64,000 bases of DNA from Ricordea florida (lineage: Eukaryota > Cnidaria > Anthozoa > Corallimorpharia > Ricordeidae): assembly GCA_949710005.1 (NCBI GenBank), contig OX453276.1:2443701-2507700 (forward strand), in the 5' to 3' direction. The notes beneath the pieces were generated by a model. That model had not been told where the DNA came from, made no database searches, and saw nothing but the letters and a program-made list of their open reading frames with translations. Every line of letters begins with the position of its first letter. Position 1 is the first letter of the stretch. Both the position numbers and the translations under genes were made by a program. Positions 24,825 to 33,374 of this stretch are shown in pieces.

Positions 24825-25412
24825 ATGATGAATGCCCCACCCTATATGATTCCTATGAGACAAGTAGGTGGTGGAATAACTGTGTTTAAAGGGGCTGCGG
24901 TTCCCCATATTGTACAACGAGGGAGTGGAATAGGTGCAGCAGCGTTGTTAGCACCGTTGTTTCGTGCTGGAGCTCGAAGTGTGGTAGCAAGAGCAGCGCC
25001 TCTTGCAAAAAAAGCAATACAAGCTCAAGCCAAAGCAGCCTTAGCATCAGGTGTAGGTGGTATCGTAAGCCGTATCACAGGAAAACGAAGAGGTAGAAAA
25101 CGAAAAGCACCCAGTACAGTACCAGCAGGTTCAAGTATAACGAAAATAGCTAAAGCAGCAGCAACTCAGGCAAGGAGCTTATTAAAAGCTAAAAGAAGAA
25201 AAACGGTTTCCACAAGAAGAACAGCGGGATTAAGGAGAGGGATTGTGCGAAGAAAGAGAAGGGCTCCTGGTGTTGTGATGGCAAGGCAAAGAGTTATACA
25301 AACAGGAGGAAGATATCCAAAAGGATCAGCCCAAGCAAAACGCTTTATGAGTAAACTAAGAGCAATGCGCACCAAAAGAAGGCCTCGAAAACAGAAGGAC
25401 ATTTTTGGATAA
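24825..25412 (+). CDS. Basic core/minor capsid protein with amphipathic helix (195 aa)
   Basis: The N-terminus holds a QVGGG site (residues 13-17). Then comes an Ala/Leu-rich amphipathic helical region (about 33-75), an Arg/Lys-rich tail and a second QTGG site near residue 165. Composition and position between penton and MCP recall adenoviral pVI (membrane-lytic, processed) or core proteins. Two ATGs (24825, 24828) are possible starts. Role is inference. Confidence 0.65.
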   Translation: MMNAPPYMIPMRQVGGGITVFKGAAVPHIVQRGSGIGAAALLAPLFRAGARSVVARAAPLAKKAIQAQAKAALASGVGGIVSRITGKRRGRKRKAPSTVPAGSSITKIAKAAATQARSLLKAKRRKTVSTRRTAGLRRGIVRRKRRAPGVVMARQRVIQTGGRYPKGSAQAKRFMSKLRAMRTKRRPRKQKDIFG

Positions 25413-25474
25413 AATTCTTCTCAAGGTTGAGAAAATATCATTCACACCTAGGAAACGATAACGTTCACATCATT

Positions 25475-26821
25475 ATGGAATTGGAGCAGAGTCCAAAACA
25501 TTATGCCTCCGTGCGAGGTGGAAATTCTGCTTTGGAAATATTCAAATTACCCCCTACCGATACGAGCGTACTGAGTGGTCGATGGCAATCCTATTACCCG
25601 GAATCGAGAATTCAACGTGGCAGCCCAATCGAGTTCAACATTGAAACAACCAACGATTACATTGACCTTTCCAAATGTTACTTGAAGATGAAAGTGAGAG
25701 TGATGCAAGCCGATGGAACCAGTGCTTTGGCTGATAAGAAATGTATTCCTATCAACAACTGGATGCACAGTCTCATCAAACAATTTTCCATCAAGCTCAA
25801 CAACACCCTGGTTACTCAACAGAATGACACTTACGCTTATAAGGCGTATATACAAAATCTGTTGGGTTACGATCAAGATGGTGCTCAATCTTACATGACT
25901 TGTGTGTTGTGGTATATTGATCAAACAGGAAAATTTGACATAACTGAAACAACAGGTGGAAGTGCAGGAGCTGGAGTACCCAACTTAAAGTTACGACAGC
26001 TGTTTATTGATGGTAGTAGCATTGTACAAATGCAAGGAACCCCAGCTCATGCGTTGTTCCAGTCCGACAAGTACTTGGTGGGAAATGTGAATTTCAATAT
26101 TCGCATTGATCTACACAATGAAGCATTCTCTCTTATGTCAGCTACTGGAACCGAGAAAGTGCAAGTACTGGATTGTCAGTTTGTGGTGCGTTATGTGAAA
26201 GTGAGTGATAGTGTGCGACTGCAACATCTGAGAATCATGCTGGGGCACATGGGTGGAAAGCCTGCACAGCCAGCCCTGTACAGTTTGGAAAGAGGAGATG
26301 TACAAACGTACAACATTGCCAGCGGCCAGTCCAGTTTCCAGAGAACTGATCTGTTCTTGAATAAAATACCCAGACGCATTGTGATCGGTTTTGTCAGGAA
26401 TGATGCCTATGTGGGAAACAAAGACAGAAACCCGTTCAATTTTCAGTTGTTCGGCCTAAAGATGTTAAAGCTGCTTGTGAATGGAGAGGAATATCCTCAT
26501 GCGCCAATAGAACTAAGTGATGAAGGGAATATAAACGGCTACAATTCACTGCTGTTGGGAAGTGGCCACATGCACCGCGGTAAAGGACTGCAAATAAGCA
26601 GAAACAATTGGGCTGATGGCTTTGCGCTGTTCATGTGGGATTTAACACCAGACGGGAGCGGTGGCGCAGCTCACCTGCATCCAGAATATAAAGGTCAAGT
26701 CAACGTTACCGGACTGTTTGAAGATGCTACCACCACGGTACTTACCATGGTTGTGTATGCTGAGTATGTGGATGTGATGGAAGTTGACGGTAACAAGAAC
26801 GTAACCTACAACCTGGCATAA
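25475..26821 (+). CDS. Major capsid protein (hexon-like, double jelly-roll)
   Basis: 448 residues from the ATG at 25475; the upstream TTG frame is discarded. It matches what I recall of the F54H12.2-like protein family, which is the Polinton MCP. Features: an N-terminal FKLPPTDTSVLSG segment, NNWMHSLIKQFSIKLNNTLV near residue 100, and a conserved DLTPDG ... VVYAEYVDVMEV end, the usual last strand of this family. Trimers would form the capsid facets. Followed two bases later by the protease. Confidence 0.92.
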   Translation: MELEQSPKHYASVRGGNSALEIFKLPPTDTSVLSGRWQSYYPESRIQRGSPIEFNIETTNDYIDLSKCYLKMKVRVMQADGTSALADKKCIPINNWMHSLIKQFSIKLNNTLVTQQNDTYAYKAYIQNLLGYDQDGAQSYMTCVLWYIDQTGKFDITETTGGSAGAGVPNLKLRQLFIDGSSIVQMQGTPAHALFQSDKYLVGNVNFNIRIDLHNEAFSLMSATGTEKVQVLDCQFVVRYVKVSDSVRLQHLRIMLGHMGGKPAQPALYSLERGDVQTYNIASGQSSFQRTDLFLNKIPRRIVIGFVRNDAYVGNKDRNPFNFQLFGLKMLKLLVNGEEYPHAPIELSDEGNINGYNSLLLGSGHMHRGKGLQISRNNWADGFALFMWDLTPDGSGGAAHLHPEYKGQVNVTGLFEDATTTVLTMVVYAEYVDVMEVDGNKNVTYNLA

Positions 26822-26823
26822 TC

Positions 26824-27390
26824 ATGCTGTACACGAACAAGTTAAGAACATTGAGTATGAACGACCCATGTATTGCTCCCACTTTTTTGGGAGTTTTTCC
26901 GAGTAACCGACTGCCTCGTAGAATACCTACTTATCCGGCCTCTCTTATTGCCAACACGGACCCTTCCAGTAAACCAGGCGAACACTGGATAGCCATGTAT
27001 TTTCCAGATAAGAAGAACAGTGAGTTCTTTGATAGTTATGGCTTTCCACCTTCATTTTATTCTACTCACTTTACCAACTATTTGAAGAAAGGCAAGAAAC
27101 GGAGCATACGAAATAAGGAATCTCTGCAATCCCTCAATTCATTCGCATGTGGATATTATTGTCTATATTATTTGTATTTTCGAGCAAGAGGAAAGAGTTT
27201 GAGAGCCATTGAACAATCCTTCACCCCGAACAACAAACAAGCCAACGATGCTTATGTGGAAACTTTCGTTAAGCATCATTTAGCGGTTCGACGCAAGAGA
27301 TATAGAAGCATGTGTGATATGAGTCAGGATTGTAACCAATGTAACCTATCAAGAAAGCAATGTTGTAACAATCGTCGTTGTAGAAAATAA
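26824..27390 (+). CDS. Adenain-type cysteine protease (maturation protease)
   Basis: 188 residues. Catalytic residues in the adenain (C5) order: His54 in GEHWIAMYF, Asp70 in FFDSYGFPP, Gln102 and Cys109 in NSFACGYYC, with the seven-residue Gln-Cys spacing typical of the family. The C-terminus has a Cys/Arg-rich tail (CDMSQDCNQCNLS). Cleaves virion precursors; probable substrates in this element carry QxGG or MxGG sites. ATG 26824 follows the MCP stop by two bases. Confidence 0.95.
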   Translation: MLYTNKLRTLSMNDPCIAPTFLGVFPSNRLPRRIPTYPASLIANTDPSSKPGEHWIAMYFPDKKNSEFFDSYGFPPSFYSTHFTNYLKKGKKRSIRNKESLQSLNSFACGYYCLYYLYFRARGKSLRAIEQSFTPNNKQANDAYVETFVKHHLAVRRKRYRSMCDMSQDCNQCNLSRKQCCNNRRCRK

Positions 27391-27444
27391 AAAGAAGAAA
27401 GTTGTACAAGACAATTCATTTCACTGTTGGAAAGTGTTTCAATC

Positions 27445-28098
27445 ATGTCGACTTCTACATTTGATGAACCGTTATTCCGATCACCTTGCAGTATGATGAT
27501 TGCGGGACCCAGCCAGTGTGGGAAAACAACCTTCACCAGACAACTATTACAGCAGGCCCACATGTTGTTTGATCGAAAACCTAAGCGCATCGTTTACTGT
27601 TACGGAGAAAGTCAACCGTGTTTTCGTGCAATGCAGAAGCAAGGGATTCACTTTCACAAAGGCATTCCTTCCAACATTCATGCTCTATTTCCTCAAGATC
27701 AAAGACCTGGTATTTTGGTATTGGATGATTTAATGCGCGACTGTAGTGACGATCAACGTGTCGTGGATCTTTTCACTAGGGGATCTCACCATAATGATGT
27801 GACTTGTATTTACTTAACCCAAAATCTATTTCCACCAGGCAAATTTGCAAGAACTATTTCATTAAATTCGCATTATGTGGTGGCTTTTAAAAATCCACGA
27901 GATGCAGTGGGTGTTCGTAATTTGGCACAACAAGCTTATCCTGGCCGTGTAAGTTATGTGATGGATTGTTTTCAAGATGCAACGAGTGAACCCTATGGAT
28001 ATCTATTATTCGACCTTCATCCTTCTTCTCCCGATGCTTTGCGCCTTCGAACTAATGTATTAAAAGGAAATACTATTGTTTACAAAGAAAATAAATAA
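27445..28098 (+). CDS. Packaging ATPase (FtsK/HerA, A32-like)
   Basis: 217 residues from ATG 27445. Walker A GPSQCGKT, Walker B ILVLDDLM, then a FTRGSHHNDV sensor region and IYLTQNLF. Packages element DNA into capsids. Homologous to the element A ATPase. The upstream TTG extension is not convincing. Confidence 0.95.
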   Translation: MSTSTFDEPLFRSPCSMMIAGPSQCGKTTFTRQLLQQAHMLFDRKPKRIVYCYGESQPCFRAMQKQGIHFHKGIPSNIHALFPQDQRPGILVLDDLMRDCSDDQRVVDLFTRGSHHNDVTCIYLTQNLFPPGKFARTISLNSHYVVAFKNPRDAVGVRNLAQQAYPGRVSYVMDCFQDATSEPYGYLLFDLHPSSPDALRLRTNVLKGNTIVYKENK

Positions 28099-28142
28099 CT
28101 TGTGTTAGGATTCGTTATCTCATTTCTTTCCACCACATCAGT

Positions 28143-28991
28143 ATGGCAGGTAGGTGGCCCACGGATGAACATGGGAATCCTCCCACTATTGGCTATGACG
28201 ATTTCGACGATGCAACTAATCGCCAACTATTGAGTGAAGCATCTGGTGAGTTTGATACAAACAGATTCTTCCGTGAATCTTTTGGGGATTCAAGAGTGAA
28301 TCTTGCTCAACAGCAGCAAACTGCTCCTTTAGCCCACGATGCTCTTACCGATCGTATTGCTAGTAGTTTCGGTTACAGACCTCTCGATACTCCACCTCAT
28401 GCGCGTAATATCGCAGCAACTGGTGTGGGATTAGCTACACCGCCTGCACGGGCATCTTCTCCTCGCACTCCACGCATTGCGTACAAACCCACACCACCTC
28501 GAGGACCACTGCGATACTCACCAGAATTGGCTACAATAAGATCACCCCCTCGTTCCATTGGAGAGGCCGGTGTGGGATTATCATCACCACCGCCACCACC
28601 AGCCCCAACAACATCAACCCCTGCACCAAGAAGAAGGCGAAGAAGGCGTGTACAACAACGGCAGCGTGTAAGACGAACTCGTAACCCAGCTACCAGTTCA
28701 TCACCTTCCCCTATATCTTCGACAAGTTCATCATCTTCATCCTCATCTTCTAATCCAGATGCAGCAAGAACTAGAGGAAGAGTTACAAGTTCAGCAAGAA
28801 CTCGCGTACACAGAGTGAGAAATACTCCACGAAATCAACAAACCGTAGAAAACTTACAACGTAGAGCAGCTAATGCATTAAGGGGTAGGCGCGTTGCGGC
28901 GGTAACAGAAACGAGAACAGTTACAACCACCTATAAAGGAGCCAATCAAAGACCACAAGTAACTCGAATATCCACGCGTCAAACGCAATAA
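28143..28991 (+). CDS. Low-complexity Ser/Pro/Arg-rich protein (282 aa)
   Basis: A folded-looking N-terminal 90 residues (GRWPTDEHGN start, GFDT-like acidic part) is followed by repeats of GVGLATPP / GVGLSSPP, a poly-Arg run, a poly-Ser run and a basic tail. Likely a disordered DNA-binding or tegument-like virion protein. No family recognised. Same direction as the capsid genes. Confidence 0.65.
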   Translation: MAGRWPTDEHGNPPTIGYDDFDDATNRQLLSEASGEFDTNRFFRESFGDSRVNLAQQQQTAPLAHDALTDRIASSFGYRPLDTPPHARNIAATGVGLATPPARASSPRTPRIAYKPTPPRGPLRYSPELATIRSPPRSIGEAGVGLSSPPPPPAPTTSTPAPRRRRRRRVQQRQRVRRTRNPATSSSPSPISSTSSSSSSSSSNPDAARTRGRVTSSARTRVHRVRNTPRNQQTVENLQRRAANALRGRRVAAVTETRTVTTTYKGANQRPQVTRISTRQTQ

Positions 28992-29028
28992 AGGTTCAGC
29001 TCAATTGAGTTTCTTCATTCAGTTATCT

Positions 29029-29541
29029 ATGTTTCGAGAAGGTAACAACGATAAAGGTTGCCAGACAATGTGTGCTGGAAATACACAAGAAGATGAAGAT
29101 TATCACTCCATGGAGGAGGGAGAAATTAACAACAACGGTGATCGTTGTAAAAATCTGATCTTGTACATGTTGTTGAATGCCCCAGGACCTGAACAACAGC
29201 GGGAACTGTTGTCATCAGCCACGCTTGGAGAGATTGATTCAATCGCGGGTTCCTGTATTCATCTTCTCTCCATCATCTTTGGTTTGGAGGCTGACATGGC
29301 TGATAAAATCATTACATACAGGCATATTCTCGGCCTTGAGTGGGGAGATTTCCAACCCGAGCTGGCTAAGGAAGATGATGATGATGATGATGATGAACTG
29401 ACTGAGTACGGCATACCTTTTCCAAAACCACAGCCCAAGAAGCGTAAACTGGTTGTAAAGAATACTGCAAAGAAAACGAAGAAATCCAGCCCCAGCACCA
29501 GCAAGAAACCAGAGAGTTCAAAAGTCCTTAACACAGAGTGA
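29029..29541 (+). CDS. Hypothetical acidic protein with nuclear localisation signal (170 aa)
   Basis: Starts at ATG 29029 (the upstream TTG is discarded). The middle is helical and Leu-rich (about 45-105), then comes an acidic run, a classical NLS-like PKKRKL and a Lys/Ser tail. It may act in the nucleus, but function is unknown. Confidence 0.6.
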   Translation: MFREGNNDKGCQTMCAGNTQEDEDYHSMEEGEINNNGDRCKNLILYMLLNAPGPEQQRELLSSATLGEIDSIAGSCIHLLSIIFGLEADMADKIITYRHILGLEWGDFQPELAKEDDDDDDDELTEYGIPFPKPQPKKRKLVVKNTAKKTKKSSPSTSKKPESSKVLNTE

Positions 29542-29556
29542 TTGCTTCAGTCTACT

Positions 29557-29919
29557 ATGGAGCGTATGGAAAGAAACATTCGTTTTTTGAGGAAACTCGC
29601 AAAGAGCAAACCATCTGATCGTGTAACTCTTATTCGAAAAGCAAGCAAGGATCAGATCGATGCGTTAAGTGAAGTATCTTTAAACCTATTGAAAGGAAAC
29701 ATTCCATTATCTCGTGCAAAGTTCCGACAGTTGAGAAAGGAAGCGAAAAACATGAGGGATCTGGCTAAGAAGAGAGCCTCCATTCGACAAAGAAAAGTAA
29801 TATTGAGTCAAAGTGGTGGTGGTGGTGGAGTTTTGGCAAAACTAGCTTCTGTTGTACTTCCCATGATTGCAAATATGTTAGTAAGGAGATTCGGGAAGCA
29901 TGCATTCGGAAAGCTATAA
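29557..29919 (+). CDS. Conserved small Polinton protein with QSGG site (120 aa)
   Basis: A basic helical N-terminus (RNIRFLRKLAKSK) is followed by a processing-like site ILSQSGGGGGV and a C-terminal hydrophobic helix (LAKLASVVLPMIANMLVRRFG). Proteins of this layout recur in invertebrate Polintons as far as I can recall, with a Gly-Gly site before the hydrophobic part. Cleavage would free a membrane-active peptide. Function inferred. Confidence 0.7.
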   Translation: MERMERNIRFLRKLAKSKPSDRVTLIRKASKDQIDALSEVSLNLLKGNIPLSRAKFRQLRKEAKNMRDLAKKRASIRQRKVILSQSGGGGGVLAKLASVVLPMIANMLVRRFGKHAFGKL

Positions 29920-29961
29920 ACACAGTATCGTATAACTGTTCTCTACATTTTACACAACACC

Positions 29962-30555
29962 ATGACTAGTGCAACACGTATGGCTCTTGTACCGGAGAAT
30001 CTTCTTCTCACCATGGCAGAAGAAAAAAAAGTGAACACATCGCCCTACATTCTTTCTTTGACCCATATGGATTCGGAAATGAAAGCGATCCTTGACAACA
30101 ACAAGATTCCTCTGGATAGAAAACTGATGCTTTACGATCAAGTGATGAATCGTTACAGAGATGTACTGGCGCAGTATCAAGCGCAAGTACCTGCAGTGCG
30201 CATCATTAAAGACAAACCGGTAAAGAGGAAAACTAAATTTGCTACACCTGTAGGTACAACCTCTCTTGTTAAACAAGCTGTTCCAGTTGTTCCTGTTGCA
30301 CAAGCTGCAGACGATGATTTGGAAACAATTACTGGAGATTTGTTCACACCACCCGCTACAGCTTCTACATCTTCCGTTTTCCTAACTCCCCCTGATTCAG
30401 CAACACCCAAAAAAGCACCCCCATCCAAGAAAAAAAAATCTACATCCAAACGCATCTTCAGCCCTACCATGACAAGATCCAAGACAAAGAAAAAGAAAGA
30501 ACAGGTTGGAACCGGTATCTTCAACTTGATGCAGCGTCATTGGTTGCGCTATTAA
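29962..30555 (+). CDS. Conserved Polinton protein, pVI-like processed C-terminus (197 aa)
   Basis: The N-terminal helical domain (MALVPENLLLTMAEEKK, SLTHMDSEMKAILD, LMLYDQVMNRY) belongs to a protein type common in Polintons. A disordered Pro/Lys linker follows. The last 19 residues contain QVGTGI, which fits the second adenoviral protease site form (xxGx-G). Cleavage would release a 13-residue basic/aromatic peptide, as adenoviral pVI does. The final third is repeated as a fragment at 35949-36137. Confidence 0.7.
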   Translation: MTSATRMALVPENLLLTMAEEKKVNTSPYILSLTHMDSEMKAILDNNKIPLDRKLMLYDQVMNRYRDVLAQYQAQVPAVRIIKDKPVKRKTKFATPVGTTSLVKQAVPVVPVAQAADDDLETITGDLFTPPATASTSSVFLTPPDSATPKKAPPSKKKKSTSKRIFSPTMTRSKTKKKKEQVGTGIFNLMQRHWLRY

Positions 30556-30585
30556 CCGGACAGCCTGGTTCTTTTCACGCGTGTG

Positions 30586-30593
30586 TATAAAAG
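30586..30593 (+). promoter_or_regulatory. TATA box of the zf-GRF gene
   Basis: TATAAAAG, 51 nt before ATG 30644. It decides that start over the upstream GTG. Copied intact at 36168-36175. Confidence 0.65.
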
Positions 30594-30643
30594 TAGGAAC
30601 AATTTCATTTCACCACTCATCATCGAGCCAAGACCCAAGAACC

Positions 30644-31549
30644 ATGTTTTCGTACGGTCCTGTGAAACCAGAACAGCCACATCAGCTTTGTGGGTTCTGT
30701 CAAAACACTTTGACCACATTCAACGCGAAAACATTTCCTTACACCAGCTACACAAAGTGTTACAAAGATGGCGGTTGTGCTTTCTTCACCAAAACAGATA
30801 ACTTGGACTGCTATTCATCAGTGTTGCTGTACAAAGTGCAATCGCTCTACAAACACCTCCCACCACTGTGTAGACACGGAGATACAGCTATCATGAATTT
30901 GGCCAATACAGAGGAAAATAAAAACAGGCCATTTTTCAAGTGTGCTTTCAACAAGATGCAGGATGCTCCGTGTAACTTCTTTCAGTGGGCAGATGAAGCT
31001 CCCAACGCTAAGACCATTGAGTGCAATGCTGGTAGAAGCGTGAATACCGCAACATCGGTAAAGCCACCCCCAACTTCCCCCGTAAAGGAAAGAAAAAGAA
31101 AGCACAGAGAAACCGCCTTCCCTCCCACCAAGATTCTCGTTTTGGAAGTAGATGGTGAGGCGAGAAGATTCGACGGGAATCTAATGCTACCCAAAGAAGG
31201 GGAAAAACGAAAACCCCGGCGCTGTAAACCCGGTAAGGTGGCTCGTTACTTCAGAAGCGAATTGGAAACACACTTGGTACAAGATGAGTTCCGCTATTTC
31301 TACCAAGACTGGATGATTCCCGAACGATTCATCACCTCTGATTTCCTATCCGGTAAAACAGATATCGTGGTGGTGGGACCCCATGTTGAAAAAAAGCCCA
31401 AGCAGAAAAAAGAAGCATCGCCCGTGACAGTTGAAGAACCCATTACGCTTACAAGAGAGGAGATCTTAGCAAAAGAGGTTGACAGTGTGGATGATGCAGT
31501 GCTTTACACAGACATGTTAAACAAACTAGAAGAACAGTCGCAGCAGTAG
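30644..31549 (+). CDS. zf-GRF-like zinc finger protein (301 aa)
   Basis: Two Cys-rich modules lie near the N-terminus: CGFCQNT ... CYKDGGCAFF (residues 17-50), and a GRF-type finger with C-x-H ... NRPFFKCAF ... CNFFQWAD (about 78-120). GRF fingers occur in Topo III alpha, NEIL3 and APE2 and bind single-stranded DNA. The C-terminal 180 residues are basic then acidic, of unknown fold. A role in replication or repair of the element is plausible. A second identical copy is at 36226-37131. Confidence 0.75.
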   Translation: MFSYGPVKPEQPHQLCGFCQNTLTTFNAKTFPYTSYTKCYKDGGCAFFTKTDNLDCYSSVLLYKVQSLYKHLPPLCRHGDTAIMNLANTEENKNRPFFKCAFNKMQDAPCNFFQWADEAPNAKTIECNAGRSVNTATSVKPPPTSPVKERKRKHRETAFPPTKILVLEVDGEARRFDGNLMLPKEGEKRKPRRCKPGKVARYFRSELETHLVQDEFRYFYQDWMIPERFITSDFLSGKTDIVVVGPHVEKKPKQKKEASPVTVEEPITLTREEILAKEVDSVDDAVLYTDMLNKLEEQSQQ

Positions 31550-31603
31550 GAAAAGAAAAGAAAGTTGTACATATTTTTTTCCATTCTAAGTAGTGAGACA
31601 TTA

Positions 31604-31609
31604 AATAAA
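31604..31609 (+). terminator. Polyadenylation signal of the zf-GRF gene
   Basis: AATAAA 55 nt after the stop. It faces a minus-strand AATAAA at 31637-31642 that serves the converging genes. Confidence 0.6.
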
Positions 31610-31698
31610 AAACTCTTTTTTTATCACAAAACAAGCTTTATTTTGTTGTTTTTTCTCTCTTGACTACAGCATAACATAGTTTTCTTCTTCTTGCTCCA

Positions 31699-32034
31699 TT
31701 ACTCTTTTTTTATCTTATCTATAACAAAGGGAACGATTTTGTCACAGTCCGATTCAATATATCCAACCAGTATGAGTGTTCCATCCTCTTGATCTTCATG
31801 TACATTCACTTTATATTCCTTCTTTTTCGGTAATAGTTCGCTATTCCATCCTCCTCTATACTCTTCACCTCTCCATCTCCAATCAGCACGAAACCACACA
31901 GTACATTCTATCTTTCGTGGTAAATCCCACGGTATCCATTGTATCTTATCCACATGTATGTTCATATCCCCCTTCAACATAGTATATCTTTTACTCATCA
32001 GTTCCCTCATCGTTTTGGCTAACTGCTGTTCCAT
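31699..32034 (-). CDS. Right-end paralogue 1 (111 aa)
   Basis: A Trp-rich protein (IQWIPWDL, VWFRADW, ELLPKKKEY). It shares its C-terminal 85 residues by clear similarity with the neighbouring 32039-32557 gene, so the pair is a tandem duplication. No known family. It lies 4 bp downstream of the paralogue in the same direction, probably co-transcribed from the TATA box at 32601-32610. Confidence 0.65.
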   Translation of the reverse strand: MEQQLAKTMRELMSKRYTMLKGDMNIHVDKIQWIPWDLPRKIECTVWFRADWRWRGEEYRGGWNSELLPKKKEYKVNVHEDQEDGTLILVGYIESDCDKIVPFVIDKIKKE

Positions 32035-32038
32035 CTGA

Positions 32039-32557
32039 TTAGTTGTTGTTCAATCTGATATCGGTGAGTACAAATGGTAACTCCGCGTTAGTGACTGTGG
32101 AAGGAATGAATCCGTAACCGACCCTATCCTCAGTTTTAGGATCTTCAAATGCATTAATCTTGTTGTGTCTCTCCTTGGGTAGGATTTCACCTTTCCACTC
32201 TGCTCGGTACATGTCCTCACCGCCGCCAAAATCTGCCCAGAAGTAAACATCACAGGTAACTTCTTTGTAACTGCGTTCCCATGATATCCAGTCCACCTGA
32301 GAGATGTAGATATCCATCTGCGTGACTAATTCCTCGTACTCTCTTCCCAACCGCTCCAAACAATGTAGTTTCTCCAACGCATCTTCCAGTTCTTCCCTAT
32401 TGCTCATCTGATCGTAAGCTTCTGGTGGTGGTAAGTCTTCTATTATTTCGCCAGCATCCCCTGTATCTTTAAGTCTGGCTCTATATCTTTTCATCTCATC
32501 TGCAGTAACTGCAATGTTCTGTTCGATTCTATTTCGAATATTTTCCAAGTCCTCCAT
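32039..32557 (-). CDS. Right-end paralogue 2 (172 aa)
   Basis: An N-terminal helical extension of about 85 residues precedes the domain shared with the 31699 gene (VDWISWERS, VYFWADF, EILPKERH, PFVLTDI). First gene inside the right terminal repeat, transcribed inward as is its counterpart at the left end. Function unknown. Confidence 0.65.
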   Translation of the reverse strand: MEDLENIRNRIEQNIAVTADEMKRYRARLKDTGDAGEIIEDLPPPEAYDQMSNREELEDALEKLHCLERLGREYEELVTQMDIYISQVDWISWERSYKEVTCDVYFWADFGGGEDMYRAEWKGEILPKERHNKINAFEDPKTEDRVGYGFIPSTVTNAELPFVLTDIRLNNN

Positions 32558-32600
32558 GCTTTTACTTTTTTCTGAAAGTGATTCACCAAAATCTTTTCAC

Positions 32601-32610
32601 ACTTTTATAA
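32601..32610 (-). promoter_or_regulatory. TATA box for the right-end genes
   Basis: TTATAAAAGT on the minus strand, 44 nt before the ATG at 32557, just inside the terminal repeat. Confidence 0.65.
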
Positions 32611-32638
32611 CCCCATTTTCAAACAAACAGGTTTTTTA

Positions 32639-32784
32639 CCACTCAAATTAAATTCAACAAGATCCACCCGAAAAAACCGGTTTTCGAAACTCCCAAACCG
32701 GTTTGACTGCATTCCTAACATTCCACAAAATCGAACAGCCAATCAGCGCTCTAGATTTGTTCCATAGTGACCCCCTTTACTACT
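32639..32784 (-). repeat. Right terminal inverted repeat of element B
   Basis: Reverse-complement match to 8445-8590. Copied at 38221-38366. Confidence 0.95.
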
Positions 32785-32790
32785 GATGGA
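32785..32790. repeat. Target site duplication, right copy (GATGGA)
   Basis: Identical to 8439-8444. Another copy at 38367-38372 belongs to the duplicated end. Confidence 0.95.
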
Positions 32791-32844
32791 ATAAAGTCAA
32801 ATGTTCTTCTCAGTATGATTGGACAGGATAAAAAGTTAACTTAC

Positions 32845-32931
32845 TGACTGTATTTTTTTCTGCTAGCTTTTTGGTCTCAGCTAGGAGCTCATCAATCGTG
32901 TTTTGCTTTTCCTTGTTGTTCTGTTCTATCA
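32845..32931 (-). CDS. Host gene exon 3 (coiled coil)
   Basis: Acceptor TTTGCAG and donor A/GTAAGT. 29 codons in frame with exons 2 and 4. Lys/Glu/Leu heptads (DELLAETKKLAEK) continue the coiled coil of exon 2. Element B lies 54 bp into the following intron. Confidence 0.65.
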
Positions 32932-33135
32932 CTGCAAATGTTGGGAAAATTGTTAATTTCTGTTGTCTATTGATCTTTTATTTAGCAGGGTTTTCTTTGA
33001 AACTGGATTTTCAAATGTTCCATTTTAGAAAAGCAAAATTGTATAACAGTTTAAACTTTCCTGAAACAATAACAACTTTTATAAGAAAACCCTTTTAATG
33101 CAATAAAGCCATTAAAAAACAAAAATGAAACACAC

Positions 33136-33292
33136 CTTTAATATGGTTATTCAGGTGTGAATTCTTTTCTATGAGCTCTTTATTTTCTTGTTCAAGTGTT
33201 TCCAGCTTTTTAAGAAGCTCACACCAGTTAGGTACATCCTTTGGGGAAACCTTTGTGGGGCTCGCTTCATTTTCGCCGCGAGAGTGTTGTCG
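33136..33292 (-). CDS. Host gene exon 2 (coiled coil)
   Basis: Acceptor TTTTAATAG, donor AAAG/GTGTGT. Ser/Pro-rich start, then a leucine-zipper-like helix (WCELLKKLETLEQENKEL). Enters in phase 0 and leaves in phase 1, matching its neighbours. Confidence 0.65.
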
Positions 33293-33374
33293 CTATTAAA
33301 ACAAATGACAGTAATAATTTCCTACTTGCAAAGGAAAGGAAAGCGAACTGGGAATATCAGTGCAAAACCCTCAC

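Larger units (their letters stand above)
8445..32784. mobile_element. Element B: complete Maverick/Polinton (adintovirus-like), 24,340 bp
   Basis: It is bounded by inverted repeats of about 146 bp that begin with AGTAGTAAAG, flanked by the direct hexamer GATGGA. It encodes the expected Polinton set: protein-primed PolB, RVE integrase with chromodomain, major capsid protein, penton-like proteins, adenain-type cysteine protease and packaging ATPase, plus small basic proteins. Main genes are intact and their frames are unbroken, so the insertion looks recent. It sits in an intron of a host gene. The right end has been duplicated with flanking DNA (35949-41732). Unusual additions are a RING gene with a 19-exon array and four tandem penton-like paralogues. 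Confidence 0.97.
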
